NCBI RefSeq assembly: GCF_000195635.1
Contig: NZ_GL882697.1
Span: 68,722 to 132,721, forward strand
DNA from: Bacteroides fluxus YIT 12057
GTDB lineage: Bacteria > Bacteroidota > Bacteroidia > Bacteroidales > Bacteroidaceae
DNA length: 64,000 nucleotides
Direction of reading: 5' to 3'
Position 1 is the first letter of the stretch; every line of letters starts with the position of its first letter. The notes beneath the pieces were generated by a model. The model did no database searches and was not told the DNA's origin. It saw only the letters and a list, made by a program, of their open reading frames with translations. Below, piece by piece: positions 1-9,203 of this stretch. The translations under genes were made by a program, and so were the position numbers.

Positions 1-886
1 TGTCGCACATGTTGTCCGTTTTTTCCCTGGCCTTGCGGATCCACCAACGTCCGTCGTCAGCCTGCACGATGTGTTCAGCCTTCAGGTGCTTTACATCCGT
101 AAAGGCGAGTCCGGTGAAAGAACAGAAGATGAAAATGTCCCGTACGGTTTGCAGACGCTCGATGTCGATGTCTTTGGCAATAATGCGGCGAAGTTCAGAT
201 TCATTCAGAAAGTCCCGGTTGGTCTTGGTCTGCTTGAAATGGATGTCGGCAAACGGGTCTTCATTGATCCACTTTTTCAGAATGGCGGTCTTGGTGATTT
301 TTTTCAGGTTCTTCAGGTATTTGACCGTAGCATTTTGGGCACATCCCTTTTGGGTCTTGATGAAATGTTCGAATTTGGTGATGAACTCATAATTGATGGA
401 TTTGAGAGGAATGTCGGCGCAGTTGTACTGTTCGCGCATGAATTCCACCAGGTAACGGACCGTCCGTTCATAACGCAGTACCGTCCCTTTTGCATATTCC
501 TTGTCCATCAGTTCCCGGTACTCCTGATTATGCTCATTGAATGTTTCAATCAGCATTTTGGGTGAGTCATACCCTCCATAGAAGATGTTCTTGATGGTTA
601 CGGCAGTAATGGGCTTGCCGTCCGCCTCCAGTTGTCGGTGTATTTGGAAAACCCTGTTTCTAACCGTTTCAAGATAGAGGTTGATTTCCTGGTGTTTCCT
701 GTCCTTTCCGACAGCACATCCTTTCAAGTGGTTCCATTTGTCCGGTTCCACACTCCGTTTGACTTGTACTTCAGCGCGTTTGCTGTTCACTGTAATACGC
801 ATACAGATGGGTGCCTCTCCATTTTTTAGAAGCTTGGATTTCTTGATGAAGAACAGCACCGAAAATGAGTTGTTTTGCATGGCCAT
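1..886 (-). CDS. Tyrosine recombinase/integrase, 3' end outside window
   Basis: Open reading frame of 295 codons that starts at 886 (a second in-frame ATG is at 880) and runs off the left edge without a stop. The N-terminal part (MAMQNNSFSVLFFIKK) is the arm-type DNA-binding domain of Bacteroidetes integrases. A SAM-like core-binding domain follows (about residues 105-200), and then the start of the catalytic domain. The motif CSFTGLAFTDVKHL stands where classical recombinases have TGLR; loss of this first arginine is known in the Bacteroides IntDOT group. The HxxR and tyrosine motifs would lie outside the window. The gene is transcribed away from the adjacent tRNA-Lys 3' end, the usual position of an integrase at the end of an integrated element. 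The family is clear; the kind of element (ICE, mobilizable element or prophage) cannot be told. Confidence 0.88.
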   Translation of the reverse strand, partial: MAMQNNSFSVLFFIKKSKLLKNGEAPICMRITVNSKRAEVQVKRSVEPDKWNHLKGCAVGKDRKHQEINLYLETVRNRVFQIHRQLEADGKPITAVTIKNIFYGGYDSPKMLIETFNEHNQEYRELMDKEYAKGTVLRYERTVRYLVEFMREQYNCADIPLKSINYEFITKFEHFIKTQKGCAQNATVKYLKNLKKITKTAILKKWINEDPFADIHFKQTKTNRDFLNESELRRIIAKDIDIERLQTVRDIFIFCSFTGLAFTDVKHLKAEHIVQADDGRWWIRKAREKTDNMCD

Positions 887-973
887 ACTCTTTGTTTTTG
901 ACGTTGTAAAATTACTGTTTTTAACGCGAGTTGGATTTATGCAAAATACAGATATTCAATGAAATAGAACCTA

Positions 974-1015
974 AAAAGGTGGACTTTTTTAGACCGGAAA
1001 TCAAGTCCACCTTTT
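974..1015. repeat. 13-bp perfect inverted repeat upstream of the integrase
   Basis: AAAAGGTGGACTT (974-986) is repeated in inverted form at 1003-1015 with a 16-bp spacer. A further copy of the GTCCACC half lies at 1017-1023. It sits between the integrase start and tRNA-Lys, where arm-type integrase or excisionase binding sites would be expected. A role as a terminator is possible but less likely, because no gene ends here. Confidence 0.6.
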
Positions 1016-1065
1016 CGTCCACCTCGTAAATGCCGTAAAGTGCCTCAATTTGCCGTTTTGTAGAA

Positions 1066-1103
1066 AAGAAAAACCGCTGACAATGTTTGATTATCAGCGG
1101 TTT
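1066..1103 (-). terminator. Rho-independent terminator after tRNA-Lys
   Basis: AAACCGCTGA (1071-1080) pairs with TCAGCGGTTT (1094-1103). On the minus strand the stem is followed by a T-rich stretch (GGTTTTTCTTTTC), 25 bp beyond the tRNA 3' end. Confidence 0.75.
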
Positions 1104-1127
1104 ACGTTAAATTGCTTTTTGTTTGAG

Positions 1128-1200
1128 TGATCCGCTTGGGGCTCGAACCCAAGACCCCAACATTAAAAGTGTTGTGCTCTACCTGCTGAGCTAGCGAATC
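1128..1200 (-). tRNA. tRNA-Lys (anticodon UUU)
   Basis: A 73-nt cloverleaf on the minus strand. The acceptor arms GATTCGC/GCGGATC pair with one G-T wobble and the discriminator is A. The anticodon stem is CAACA/TGTTG with loop CTTTTAA, giving anticodon TTT. The T-arm is TTGGG-TTCGAGC-CCCAA. CCA is not encoded. Its 3' end faces the integrase, so it is the likely attachment site of the element on the left. Confidence 0.95.
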
Positions 1201-1226
1201 AATCCTTTATTGCTGTTAAGCGGGTG

Positions 1227-1257
1227 CAAAGATAGAGAGTTTTTTATAAATAGCAAA
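1227..1257 (-). promoter_or_regulatory. tRNA-Lys promoter, full Bacteroides consensus
   Basis: Read on the minus strand: TTTG (1257-1254), a 19-bp spacer, then TATCTTTG (1234-1227), 26 bp before the tRNA 5' end. This matches the primary sigma consensus of Bacteroides (TTTG, 19-21 bp, TAnnTTTG) exactly. Confidence 0.85.
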
Positions 1258-1276
1258 AGATTTTCGCTTTTTTTCT

Positions 1277-1284
1277 TATCTTTG
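1277..1284 (+). promoter_or_regulatory. -7 box of ettA
   Basis: TATCTTTG matches TAnnTTTG. No clear -33 TTTG is present. It would give ettA a leader of about 95 nt. Confidence 0.55.
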
Positions 1285-1385
1285 CCCTCGATGAAAAGGA
1301 AAAGGAGAGCGTGTTCTTAGATGTTTGCTTTTACAAAAGGTTGGTAACGAATAATTTATAAATAATAACTCATAATTGAAAAATA

Positions 1386-3083
1386 ATGGCAACAGTGGAT
1401 GATAAGAAAATTATCTTTTCTATGGTAGGGCTGAATAAGACCATTCAGCAGAACAATAAGCAGGTGTTGAAGAACATCTACCTCTCGTTCTTCTATGGAG
1501 CGAAGATCGGTATCATCGGTCTGAACGGTTCGGGTAAATCAACTCTGCTGAAGATTATCGCCGGATTGGATAAATCCTATCAGGGCGAAGTGGTGTTTTC
1601 ACCGGGATATACTGTAGGATATCTTGCGCAAGAGCCCCACCTGGATCCTGCCAAGACCGTAAAAGAGGTTGTAATGGAAGGTGTGCAGCCTATTGTGGAC
1701 GCCTTGGCAGAGTACGAAGAAATCAACCAGAAGTTTGGCTTGCCCGAATATTATGAAGACCAGGATAAGATGGATAAACTTTTTTCCCGGCAGGCCGAAC
1801 TGCAGGATATCATCGATGCTACTGATGCCTGGAACCTCGACAGTAAATTGGAACGTGCAATGGATGCGTTGCGCTGTCCGCCCGAAGATCAGTCTGTAGA
1901 ACATCTTTCCGGTGGTGAACGCCGTCGTGTGGCGCTTTGCAGGTTATTGCTACAGAAGCCTGACGTATTGTTGCTTGATGAGCCTACCAACCACCTTGAT
2001 GCTGAATCAATCGACTGGCTGGAACAGCACTTGCAGCAATATGAAGGTACGGTGATTGCCGTGACGCACGACCGTTACTTCCTTGACCATGTGGCAGGCT
2101 GGATTCTTGAATTGGACCGCGGTGAAGGTATTCCTTGGAAAGGCAATTATTCCAGCTGGTTGGAACAGAAGACCAAACGTATGGAAATGGAGGAAAAGAC
2201 TGCCAGCAAACGCCGCAAGACTTTGGAACGTGAGTTGGAATGGGTACGCATGGCACCCAAGGCTCGTCAGTCAAAAGGTAAGGCACGTTTGAACTCCTAT
2301 GATAAATTATTGAATGAAGATGTAAAAGAGAAAGAAGAGAAGTTGGAAATCTTCATTCCCAATGGCCCTCGTTTAGGTAACAAGGTTATCGAAGCCAAGC
2401 ATGTGGCAAAAGCTTTTGGTGATAAATTGCTTTTTGATGATCTTAACTTCATGCTTCCCCCGAATGGTATTGTGGGAATCATCGGTCCTAACGGTGCCGG
2501 TAAGACTACGCTTTTCCGTCTGATTATGGGTTTGGAACAGGCAGATAAAGGCGAGTTTGAAGTGGGGGAAACGGTAAAGGTGGCATACGTTGACCAACAG
2601 CATAAGGATATTGACCCTAACAAAACTGTGTATCAGGTAATCTCCGGTGGAGCGGATTTGATTCGTATGGGTGGACGCGACATCAATGCCCGTGCTTATC
2701 TGTCACGTTTCAATTTCTCCGGTGCTGACCAGGAAAAACTTTGCGGAGTGCTTTCTGGAGGTGAACGTAACCGTTTGCATTTGGCACTGTGCTTGAAAGA
2801 AGAAGGCAATGTATTGCTTCTTGATGAGCCGACCAATGATATTGACGTAAATACACTTCGTGCTCTTGAAGAAGGTCTGGATGATTTTGCCGGATGTGCT
2901 GTAGTCATCAGCCATGACCGTTGGTTCCTCGACCGTATCTGTACACACATATTAGCCTTCGAAGGGGATTCGAACGTATTCTTTTTTGAGGGTTCATATT
3001 CCGAATATGAGGAAAATAAACAGAAACGCCTGGGTAAGGAGGAACCTACCCGCGTACGTTATAGAAAGCTCATGAATGATTGA
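1386..3083 (+). CDS. ettA: Energy-dependent translational throttle protein EttA (ABC-F ATPase)
   Basis: 565 aa, the usual EttA length. ABC-F protein that binds the ribosomal E site and gates the first elongation steps according to ATP/ADP status. It is soluble, with two ABC domains and no membrane segments. Domain 1 has Walker A GLNGSGKSTLLK, signature LSGGERRR and Walker B LLLDEPTNHLD. The inter-domain linker is highly charged (about residues 245-320). Domain 2 has GPNGAGKTTLF, LSGGERNR and LLLDEPTNDID. The N-terminal half resembles EttA rather than Uup or YheS. It is a single-gene unit with its own promoter upstream and a strong terminator downstream. Confidence 0.95.
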   Translation: MATVDDKKIIFSMVGLNKTIQQNNKQVLKNIYLSFFYGAKIGIIGLNGSGKSTLLKIIAGLDKSYQGEVVFSPGYTVGYLAQEPHLDPAKTVKEVVMEGVQPIVDALAEYEEINQKFGLPEYYEDQDKMDKLFSRQAELQDIIDATDAWNLDSKLERAMDALRCPPEDQSVEHLSGGERRRVALCRLLLQKPDVLLLDEPTNHLDAESIDWLEQHLQQYEGTVIAVTHDRYFLDHVAGWILELDRGEGIPWKGNYSSWLEQKTKRMEMEEKTASKRRKTLERELEWVRMAPKARQSKGKARLNSYDKLLNEDVKEKEEKLEIFIPNGPRLGNKVIEAKHVAKAFGDKLLFDDLNFMLPPNGIVGIIGPNGAGKTTLFRLIMGLEQADKGEFEVGETVKVAYVDQQHKDIDPNKTVYQVISGGADLIRMGGRDINARAYLSRFNFSGADQEKLCGVLSGGERNRLHLALCLKEEGNVLLLDEPTNDIDVNTLRALEEGLDDFAGCAVVISHDRWFLDRICTHILAFEGDSNVFFFEGSYSEYEENKQKRLGKEEPTRVRYRKLMND

Positions 3084-3130
3084 TTTCTATTAAAGATTGA
3101 AAGAATATTTATATACTTGTTTACAAAATG

Positions 3131-3161
3131 AAAGCTCCGCATTTACCTGCGGAGCTTTTTT
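3131..3161 (+). terminator. Terminator of ettA
   Basis: AAAGCTCCGC pairs with GCGGAGCTTT around an 8-nt loop and is followed by a T run. It lies 47 bp after the ettA stop. Confidence 0.9.
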
Positions 3162-3213
3162 GTTTAAAAATGTTTCAAAAAAGCTTTATTACCTTGAAAT
3201 TTTGTAGCATTAT

Positions 3214-3248
3214 TGTAACATGAATATTGTTTTAATTAATTATATTTG
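3214..3248 (+). promoter_or_regulatory. Promoter of the TonB receptor operon, with TGTAACAT element
   Basis: TGTAACAT (3214-3221), 19 bp, then TATATTTG (3241-3248), a perfect -7 box. The same element with identical spacing precedes the other large TonB protein at 9870-9904. The normal -33 TTTG is absent in both, so the element may replace it or bind a regulator. Confidence 0.6.
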
Positions 3249-3306
3249 CGACTTAAAACATAAATTAATGTTTAATTAACACTATCTATTAACAAAAAAC
3301 AGAATT

Positions 3307-6039
3307 ATGAGAAAACATCTAATTCATTTCCTGTTAGTTGCATTGCTGTCGGTATTTAGTGCCGCTACTTATGCTCAGACTACAGTGAGAGGTCAGCTTG
3401 TTGATTCAGAAACAGGTGAACCGTTAGTGGGTGCTGCCGTCATGGTGGAAGGTACTTCACAAGGATCGGTGACCGACATTGATGGCTATTTCAAGCAAAG
3501 CGTTGCTTCGGATGCTACTTTATTATTTAGGTATGTGGGGTATAAAGACCTCAAAAAGAAGATTACACAGAAGGGTGCTTCTGTAGAATTAGGAGTGGTT
3601 AAAATGGAGCTTGATGCTGTAATGTTGAATGACGTTGTTGTTACTTCTTCAGTAGCTGTAGCCCGTAAAACCCCAGTGGCGTTGTCAACTGTAGATCCGG
3701 TATATATTGAGGAAAGATTAGGAACGAAAGAATTTCCAGAAGTGTTAAAATCTACTCCGGGTATTTATGCTACCAAACAGGGTGGTGGTTTTGGAGATTC
3801 TCGTATTAATATGCGTGGGTTTGAAACGGAAAATATTGCAGTAATGATTAATGGAGTCCCAATGAATGATATGGAGTGGGGTGGTGTGTACTGGTCTAAT
3901 TGGGCAGGTTTGTCTGATGTGACACGTAGTATGCAAACTCAACGTGGTTTGGGTGCTTCCAAAGTATCGGCTCCTTCTGTTGGAGGTTCTATTAATATTG
4001 TAACAAATTCAGTAGAGGCAAAGAAAGGTGGCTCTATATCTTACGCAATGGGTAATGATGGGTATAACAAAATATTGTTTAACGTATCTACCGGTATGAG
4101 CAAATCTGGTTGGGCTTTGACATTGTTAGGGGCTAAAACTTGGGCAGATGGGTATATTCAAGGAACTGAATATGAAGCGTATAACTGGTTTGTTAATATT
4201 GCAAAACGTATTAATGACAACCACCAACTTTCGTTTACAGCTTTTGGTGCGCCTCAATGGCATAATAAGCGTGACAATAATGGTATGAAAATATCAGAAT
4301 GGCAGACTTTGGCTCAGCGTTATATGAATGGTGAAAGCCCTTACAGATATAATCCGACATATGGTCATGGTATTAATGGAGAACGCAAGACGGCTGATTA
4401 TAACTCATATCATAAACCTCAGTTGTCGTTGAATCACTTGTGGCAGATTAATACTAGATCTTCACTTAGTACTTCTATTTATGCTTCTATTGGTAACGGT
4501 TATGGCTATAGCGGTCAAGGCTTGTCTTCGGAAGATAGATACAAATGGTATGGTACTTCTTCAGATGGTATGCTGAACACTTATTTCCGTAATGATGATG
4601 GCACATTTGCTTATGACCAGATATACGATTATAATAAAGAAAGTGAAAATGGTTCTAAAATGGCTATGTCTAAATCATATAATAAACATCAATGGTATGG
4701 ATTGCTCTCTACCTATACTACCAAACTTGGTGAATTTGTAGATTTATACGGAGGTGTTGATTTCCGCTATTATAAAGGCGTTCATACTAATGAACTTACT
4801 GATTTATATGGAGGAGAGTTCTTTATAGATTCGTCTTCACGTCAAGGAGTGCTCGTTGCCAATAATGCAGCGGCTGCCGATCCAACTTTTGTAAATAAGA
4901 AATTAAAGGTGGGTGACGTCGTTTATCGTGACTATGATGGATATACTTTACAAGAAGGCATGTTTGGACAGGCCGAATATAACCGTGATAAATTGAGCGC
5001 TTTTGTTGCTGGTTCTGTTTCCAATACAGGATATTGGCGTTATGACCGCTTCTATTATGATGCGGAACATGCAAAATCTAAGACTGTTAACTTTATCGGA
5101 TGGACTGCCAAAGGAGGATTGAATTATAACCTGACAGAAAATCATAATGTGTTTGCTAATGTAGGTTATATCAGCCGTGCTCCGTTCTTCTCCGGTGGAG
5201 CTTTCCTTCAATCTACTACAAGCAACCTTACTAATCCTGATGCTGTAAATGAGAAAATTTTCTCTGCAGAATTAGGATATGGTTTCCGTTCTAAATATTT
5301 GACTGCCAATTTGAACTTGTACCATACAAAATGGATGAACAAGACGATGAGCCGTGGTATTGACTTGAAGAATAATGGTGTGTTTGTTGACCGTGTCAGC
5401 ATCAATATGTCAGGTTTGGATGCTATCCATCAAGGTATTGAATTGGATTTTGTTGCTAAACCTTTGAACTGGCTGGATGTACGTGGTATGTTGTCTATTG
5501 GTAATTGGCGTTGGGACTGTACTGCTAAAGGCTATTTTTATGATTCAGCAGGTCAGCCAGTAAAGAGTTGGACAAATTCAGGTGAAATAACTCATGCTTC
5601 TGGAATTCAAGCTGAGGATCATGCGTCTGCTACTATTAAGCTGGATGGAACTAAAGTTGGTAATTCTGCACAGACTACTGCTGCTTTGGGGCTTAATGCC
5701 AGGGTTGCAAAAGGCTTCCGAGTAAGTCTGGATTGGAACTATTTCGGTCGTAATTATGCAGAATGGTCATTAAGTTCCAATGATTTGAGCGCTAACGCTG
5801 AAATTACTCGTAAAGATCCATGGCGTATTCCCTCTTCAAATGTATTTGATTTGAGTGCAAGTTATCGTTTTAACATTGGTAAGATAAACGCTACGCTTTA
5901 TGGTAATGTAGATAACCTGTTTAATCAGTTGTATATCACAGATGCCAAAGATTCACAGAATTCTGGTAACTGGGAAGATGTTTCCGTACTTTATTCTTGG
6001 GGACGTACTTATTCAGTAAGACTTAAAATCAATTTCTAA
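3307..6039 (+). CDS. TonB-dependent outer-membrane receptor
   Basis: 910 aa. Signal peptide MRKHLIHFLLVALLSVFSAATYAQ (residues 1-24), then a carboxypeptidase-regulatory-like beta domain (about 25-110, TVRGQLVDSETGEPLVGAAV), a TonB plug (about 115-240, with the glycine-rich INMRGFETENIAV stretch), and a 22-strand barrel ending in the aromatic C-terminus typical of outer-membrane proteins (...RLKINF). It imports an unidentified ligand across the outer membrane using TonB energy. A surface lipoprotein follows after a 21-bp gap; there is no SusD homologue, so this is not a classical SusCD pair. A nuclease gene lies further downstream, behind a terminator. AT-rich codon use compared with the nqr operon. 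Confidence 0.93.
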   Translation: MRKHLIHFLLVALLSVFSAATYAQTTVRGQLVDSETGEPLVGAAVMVEGTSQGSVTDIDGYFKQSVASDATLLFRYVGYKDLKKKITQKGASVELGVVKMELDAVMLNDVVVTSSVAVARKTPVALSTVDPVYIEERLGTKEFPEVLKSTPGIYATKQGGGFGDSRINMRGFETENIAVMINGVPMNDMEWGGVYWSNWAGLSDVTRSMQTQRGLGASKVSAPSVGGSINIVTNSVEAKKGGSISYAMGNDGYNKILFNVSTGMSKSGWALTLLGAKTWADGYIQGTEYEAYNWFVNIAKRINDNHQLSFTAFGAPQWHNKRDNNGMKISEWQTLAQRYMNGESPYRYNPTYGHGINGERKTADYNSYHKPQLSLNHLWQINTRSSLSTSIYASIGNGYGYSGQGLSSEDRYKWYGTSSDGMLNTYFRNDDGTFAYDQIYDYNKESENGSKMAMSKSYNKHQWYGLLSTYTTKLGEFVDLYGGVDFRYYKGVHTNELTDLYGGEFFIDSSSRQGVLVANNAAAADPTFVNKKLKVGDVVYRDYDGYTLQEGMFGQAEYNRDKLSAFVAGSVSNTGYWRYDRFYYDAEHAKSKTVNFIGWTAKGGLNYNLTENHNVFANVGYISRAPFFSGGAFLQSTTSNLTNPDAVNEKIFSAELGYGFRSKYLTANLNLYHTKWMNKTMSRGIDLKNNGVFVDRVSINMSGLDAIHQGIELDFVAKPLNWLDVRGMLSIGNWRWDCTAKGYFYDSAGQPVKSWTNSGEITHASGIQAEDHASATIKLDGTKVGNSAQTTAALGLNARVAKGFRVSLDWNYFGRNYAEWSLSSNDLSANAEITRKDPWRIPSSNVFDLSASYRFNIGKINATLYGNVDNLFNQLYITDAKDSQNSGNWEDVSVLYSWGRTYSVRLKINF

Positions 6040-6060
6040 CTCTTAACGTTGAAGAAGATT

Positions 6061-8007
6061 ATGAAAAGAAAATATATATTCCCGTTAATGGCATCTGTAT
6101 TATTGCTAGGTGCTTGTGACTACATCGAAGACGATTTTGAGGGGAGTGAGAAGTTTGACCGTCCTACCTATGTGTTCAAGAAAGATTATACGTTGACTGA
6201 GGCGGATTATACTCAAATTGGCGGATATAAAGCTAAAGATGTTCTCTCTTATTTGGGTAAAGAGTTTAATAATGAAGAAGAGGAGAAGGCCTACTTGAAC
6301 GAAGTGGCTGCTGGGTTGTCTGCTGCTAAGACTGAAAATGCTTTGGCTGACCGTGCCTCTGATATTATTTCGCTTTTCTTGAGTAAAACTTGGTATTCTG
6401 CAGACAATGGCTCTTCTGTAAAAGTGACTTACAACAAGAAGGCAGCTACTACTGATATGGAGAAGGCCATTAATGCAGCTTCTATCTATAAAGTAAGTAA
6501 TGCGGATTATGAGCAGGCTTGGGGAGCTGCTTTTAATTTCTTTACTCCTATAGAAAGTGCATCAAAACATGTGCCGGGATTCCTTAAAGCTGCATATACT
6601 GATGCCGCCGAAGGCGATATGGTGTTAGTGGATTATAACTATTCAACTGAAGAGCCTATCGGAAGTGCATCGGCTATCAATGAGACTTTTGAAGGATTAT
6701 GGGATGCTACTGTAAGTTCTGCCGCCATTGATGGTTGGGCTAATATAACGACTAAGGGAACATACTCATGGCAAGGACGTATTTATAATGGCAACAATTA
6801 CTTGCAACAAAGTGCTTATAAGCATGATGGTGAGTTGGAAACTTATATGATTACTCCGGAATTGAATATCGCTCAAGGTATGCATCTAACTTTTGATGCT
6901 TGCTACGGCAATTATGTAGAGAAAGGAGGACGCCTTACTTTGCTTTATACGGAAAACTTGGAGAGTGATACCAAAGAAGCAGTGGGAGCTGCTACATGGG
7001 TGGATATTACATCTGCTGTGAACATACCTGTACCTACAGGAACGTATGGCGTTTTGGATAATGTATGTGACTATGATCTTTCTGCTTTGGCGGGAAAAAA
7101 AATAAGAATTGCTTTCCGTTATAACGGTGATGGTGCTTCTGGTGCAACAACGACTATACAGCTTGATAATGTGGTTGTGAAATCAGCAGCTAGTGGCGAG
7201 GCTGATAATAAATATGAAGCTATGGCAGGCCTGTTCCGCTTTGACGGTTCTGATTGGAAGGCATTTACGGATGCAGTCGTTCTGAATTTGGCAGATTACA
7301 AGGCTATGGGAGGTAAGTATGATAACTTTAGTTCATCGATGCTTCCTGCTGATTATTTGCCTGCTTATTTGAAAACGAATTATCCATATGCACAGGAAGA
7401 TGCGAAATATACTGTGGTTTATAAGTATTATGATGGTAAAAATACATCTGTAAATTGTAGTTCTTACAGTTATATGTCTGGTAATTGGCATTCGGCAGCT
7501 GTAGAAGTGGTTACAGATCAATTTGTTTTGAGTAATGGAAAATGGAACTTTGATCCGAGTACGGTGATTACCTTACCTGTTGAAAAAGGCAATGAAGAGG
7601 TTTCAACTTTCTATCAGACAATAACTGATTGGGTGAAAGAAAATTATCCTAAGTATGTGACCGGATATGGCAATAATGACTATTATTACGGAGGTTCGGC
7701 TTATCAGAATAATTTTGATTTCCGTTTAAGTGCATGGAAAGGGCAAGGTACTTACAATGATGTTTCCGATGAAGAGTTGAAGGCCTTAATGTGGAAACGT
7801 TTACCCGAGTCGTTTATACATGCTTTGGAGACACTCTATTCTTCGGTGGCTCCAATAGAGGGCATTGATGTGATTTATACCATTAATTTTGGTATTTATG
7901 CAGCTGATGGCGTGACAACTAACACTACTACTTGGACTATTCAGTATAAAGTAATAGAAAAGGGTAAATTTGAGTATGTGGCTGAGTCTTTAAAAGAAGT
8001 GAAATAA
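6061..8007 (+). CDS. Surface lipoprotein with choice-of-anchor-J-like domain
   Basis: 648 aa from the ATG at 6061. An upstream TTG at 6049 is in frame, but the ATG gives a clean lipoprotein signal, MKRKYIFPLMASVLLLGAC, with the lipidated Cys at 19. Residues about 210-380 (FEGLWDATVSSAAIDGWANI ... IRIAFRY) resemble a choice-of-anchor J / jelly-roll domain with an acidic calcium-binding look. 'LTEADY' and 'LNLADYKAMGG' segments suggest repeated flanking modules at each end. It lies 21 bp after the TonB receptor, so it is very likely its partner, capturing ligand at the cell surface. The ligand is unknown. Confidence 0.8.
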   Translation: MKRKYIFPLMASVLLLGACDYIEDDFEGSEKFDRPTYVFKKDYTLTEADYTQIGGYKAKDVLSYLGKEFNNEEEEKAYLNEVAAGLSAAKTENALADRASDIISLFLSKTWYSADNGSSVKVTYNKKAATTDMEKAINAASIYKVSNADYEQAWGAAFNFFTPIESASKHVPGFLKAAYTDAAEGDMVLVDYNYSTEEPIGSASAINETFEGLWDATVSSAAIDGWANITTKGTYSWQGRIYNGNNYLQQSAYKHDGELETYMITPELNIAQGMHLTFDACYGNYVEKGGRLTLLYTENLESDTKEAVGAATWVDITSAVNIPVPTGTYGVLDNVCDYDLSALAGKKIRIAFRYNGDGASGATTTIQLDNVVVKSAASGEADNKYEAMAGLFRFDGSDWKAFTDAVVLNLADYKAMGGKYDNFSSSMLPADYLPAYLKTNYPYAQEDAKYTVVYKYYDGKNTSVNCSSYSYMSGNWHSAAVEVVTDQFVLSNGKWNFDPSTVITLPVEKGNEEVSTFYQTITDWVKENYPKYVTGYGNNDYYYGGSAYQNNFDFRLSAWKGQGTYNDVSDEELKALMWKRLPESFIHALETLYSSVAPIEGIDVIYTINFGIYAADGVTTNTTTWTIQYKVIEKGKFEYVAESLKEVK

Positions 8008-8027
8008 TCTTTTTATAGTATGAGTTG

Positions 8028-8066
8028 AGAAAGTGTGTCCCTTGAATGGCACACTTTCTTTTTTTA
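8028..8066 (+). terminator. Terminator after the receptor/lipoprotein operon
   Basis: AGAAAGTGTG (8028-8037) pairs with CACACTTTCT (8050-8059) and is followed by seven T. It separates the operon from the nuclease gene that begins 18 bp later. Confidence 0.88.
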
Positions 8067-8083
8067 AATAAACAGAATTAGCG

Positions 8084-9055
8084 ATGAAAAAACTTATTAA
8101 TATTGGAAGATACTCATTCTTATTATGTTTTATATTTATTAGTTGTACTTCTTCGGAAGAGTCGGAAATACCGGTTCCCGGAGAAAGTAAAAATGAGAAT
8201 GGAAATGTGGTAAAAGAAGGACAAGATTTTGTCACTGACTATTCTATTCCTCATCTCAATCCTTCCAATTACTATGTAGAGCATACCGTAACGTATGACA
8301 ATAAAGTTATACTTAACTATGCTTTGGAATGGAATGCCGACAAGAAACATGCAGCCTGGGTGGCTTTCAGTTTTGACAAAGTAACTAGTGCCAACAATGT
8401 GAAGCGTACCGATGCGTGGAGTGTTGATCCTTTGCTTCCTTCTGAAATGCAGACTACCGAAAGTATGCATAAGAGTGACGGTTTCGATAGGGGGCATCTT
8501 GTTGCCTCTTACGACAGGGTATATTCCAAAGAAGCCAATGAACAAACCTTTTATTACAGCAATATGAGTCCGCAACTCAACAGCTTCAACGGAGGTTTTT
8601 GGGCTTCGTTTGAGGGATTAGTGCAGAAGTGGGCACGTTCCGGTAAGTATGACAAACTTTATGTCGTTAAAGGTGGAACATTGGATCAGTTGCTCGTCAA
8701 TTTTACAGGTACGAAGAAAGCACCGGATGGAACTTTTCCCAAGACTGATGCTAACGGCTGCACGAAGTATGGCTTAGCTTGTCCACGCTATTATTTCATG
8801 GCCATCCTTGCCTGCAAAGGACAAAATGACTCCGCAAAAGAGGACAGGTATCAAGCTATGGGGTTTTGGATGGAGCACCGTGATGATTATGGTTATGAGT
8901 ATGATAATTTTGCTCCATCGGATGTAATGAAACAATATGCCGTGAGCATTGATAATTTGGAGCAGAAGACCGGGCTTGACTTCTTCTGTAATCTTCCAGA
9001 TGTGGTGGAGGATATGGTAGAGAGTAGCTATACCCAAGGGGATTGGAACTGGTAA
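8084..9055 (+). CDS. DNA/RNA non-specific endonuclease, lipoprotein
   Basis: 323 aa. Lipoprotein signal MKKLINIGRYSFLLCFIFIS with Cys21. The catalytic beta-beta-alpha-Me motif of the Serratia nuclease family is seen as SDGFDRGHLVAS (DRGH at residues 135-138, His138 the general base). The Mg-binding Asn region follows (YYSNMSPQLNSFNGGFW). This family cuts single- and double-stranded DNA and RNA; the lipid anchor places it in the periplasm or on the cell surface. It follows the TonB receptor operon in the same direction but a terminator lies between, so co-transcription would need read-through. A role in nucleic-acid scavenging is inference. Confidence 0.9.
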   Translation: MKKLINIGRYSFLLCFIFISCTSSEESEIPVPGESKNENGNVVKEGQDFVTDYSIPHLNPSNYYVEHTVTYDNKVILNYALEWNADKKHAAWVAFSFDKVTSANNVKRTDAWSVDPLLPSEMQTTESMHKSDGFDRGHLVASYDRVYSKEANEQTFYYSNMSPQLNSFNGGFWASFEGLVQKWARSGKYDKLYVVKGGTLDQLLVNFTGTKKAPDGTFPKTDANGCTKYGLACPRYYFMAILACKGQNDSAKEDRYQAMGFWMEHRDDYGYEYDNFAPSDVMKQYAVSIDNLEQKTGLDFFCNLPDVVEDMVESSYTQGDWNW

Positions 9056-9082
9056 GAACCGCCATCTCTTTTTGACTTTTAC

Positions 9083-9126
9083 AACCACGCACTTCATTCT
9101 CTTCGAGGTGCGTGGTTTGCTTTTTT
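9083..9126 (+). terminator. Terminator of the nuclease gene
   Basis: AACCACGCAC (9083-9092) pairs with GTGCGTGGTT (9108-9117), followed by GC and six T. Confidence 0.88.
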
Positions 9127-9203
9127 GATGTAGGTGGTTTACCAAAGATTAATCATAAATCCCTTATCTGCCTTATGCCTTTTATGCTTACAGCTCATTC
9201 AAT

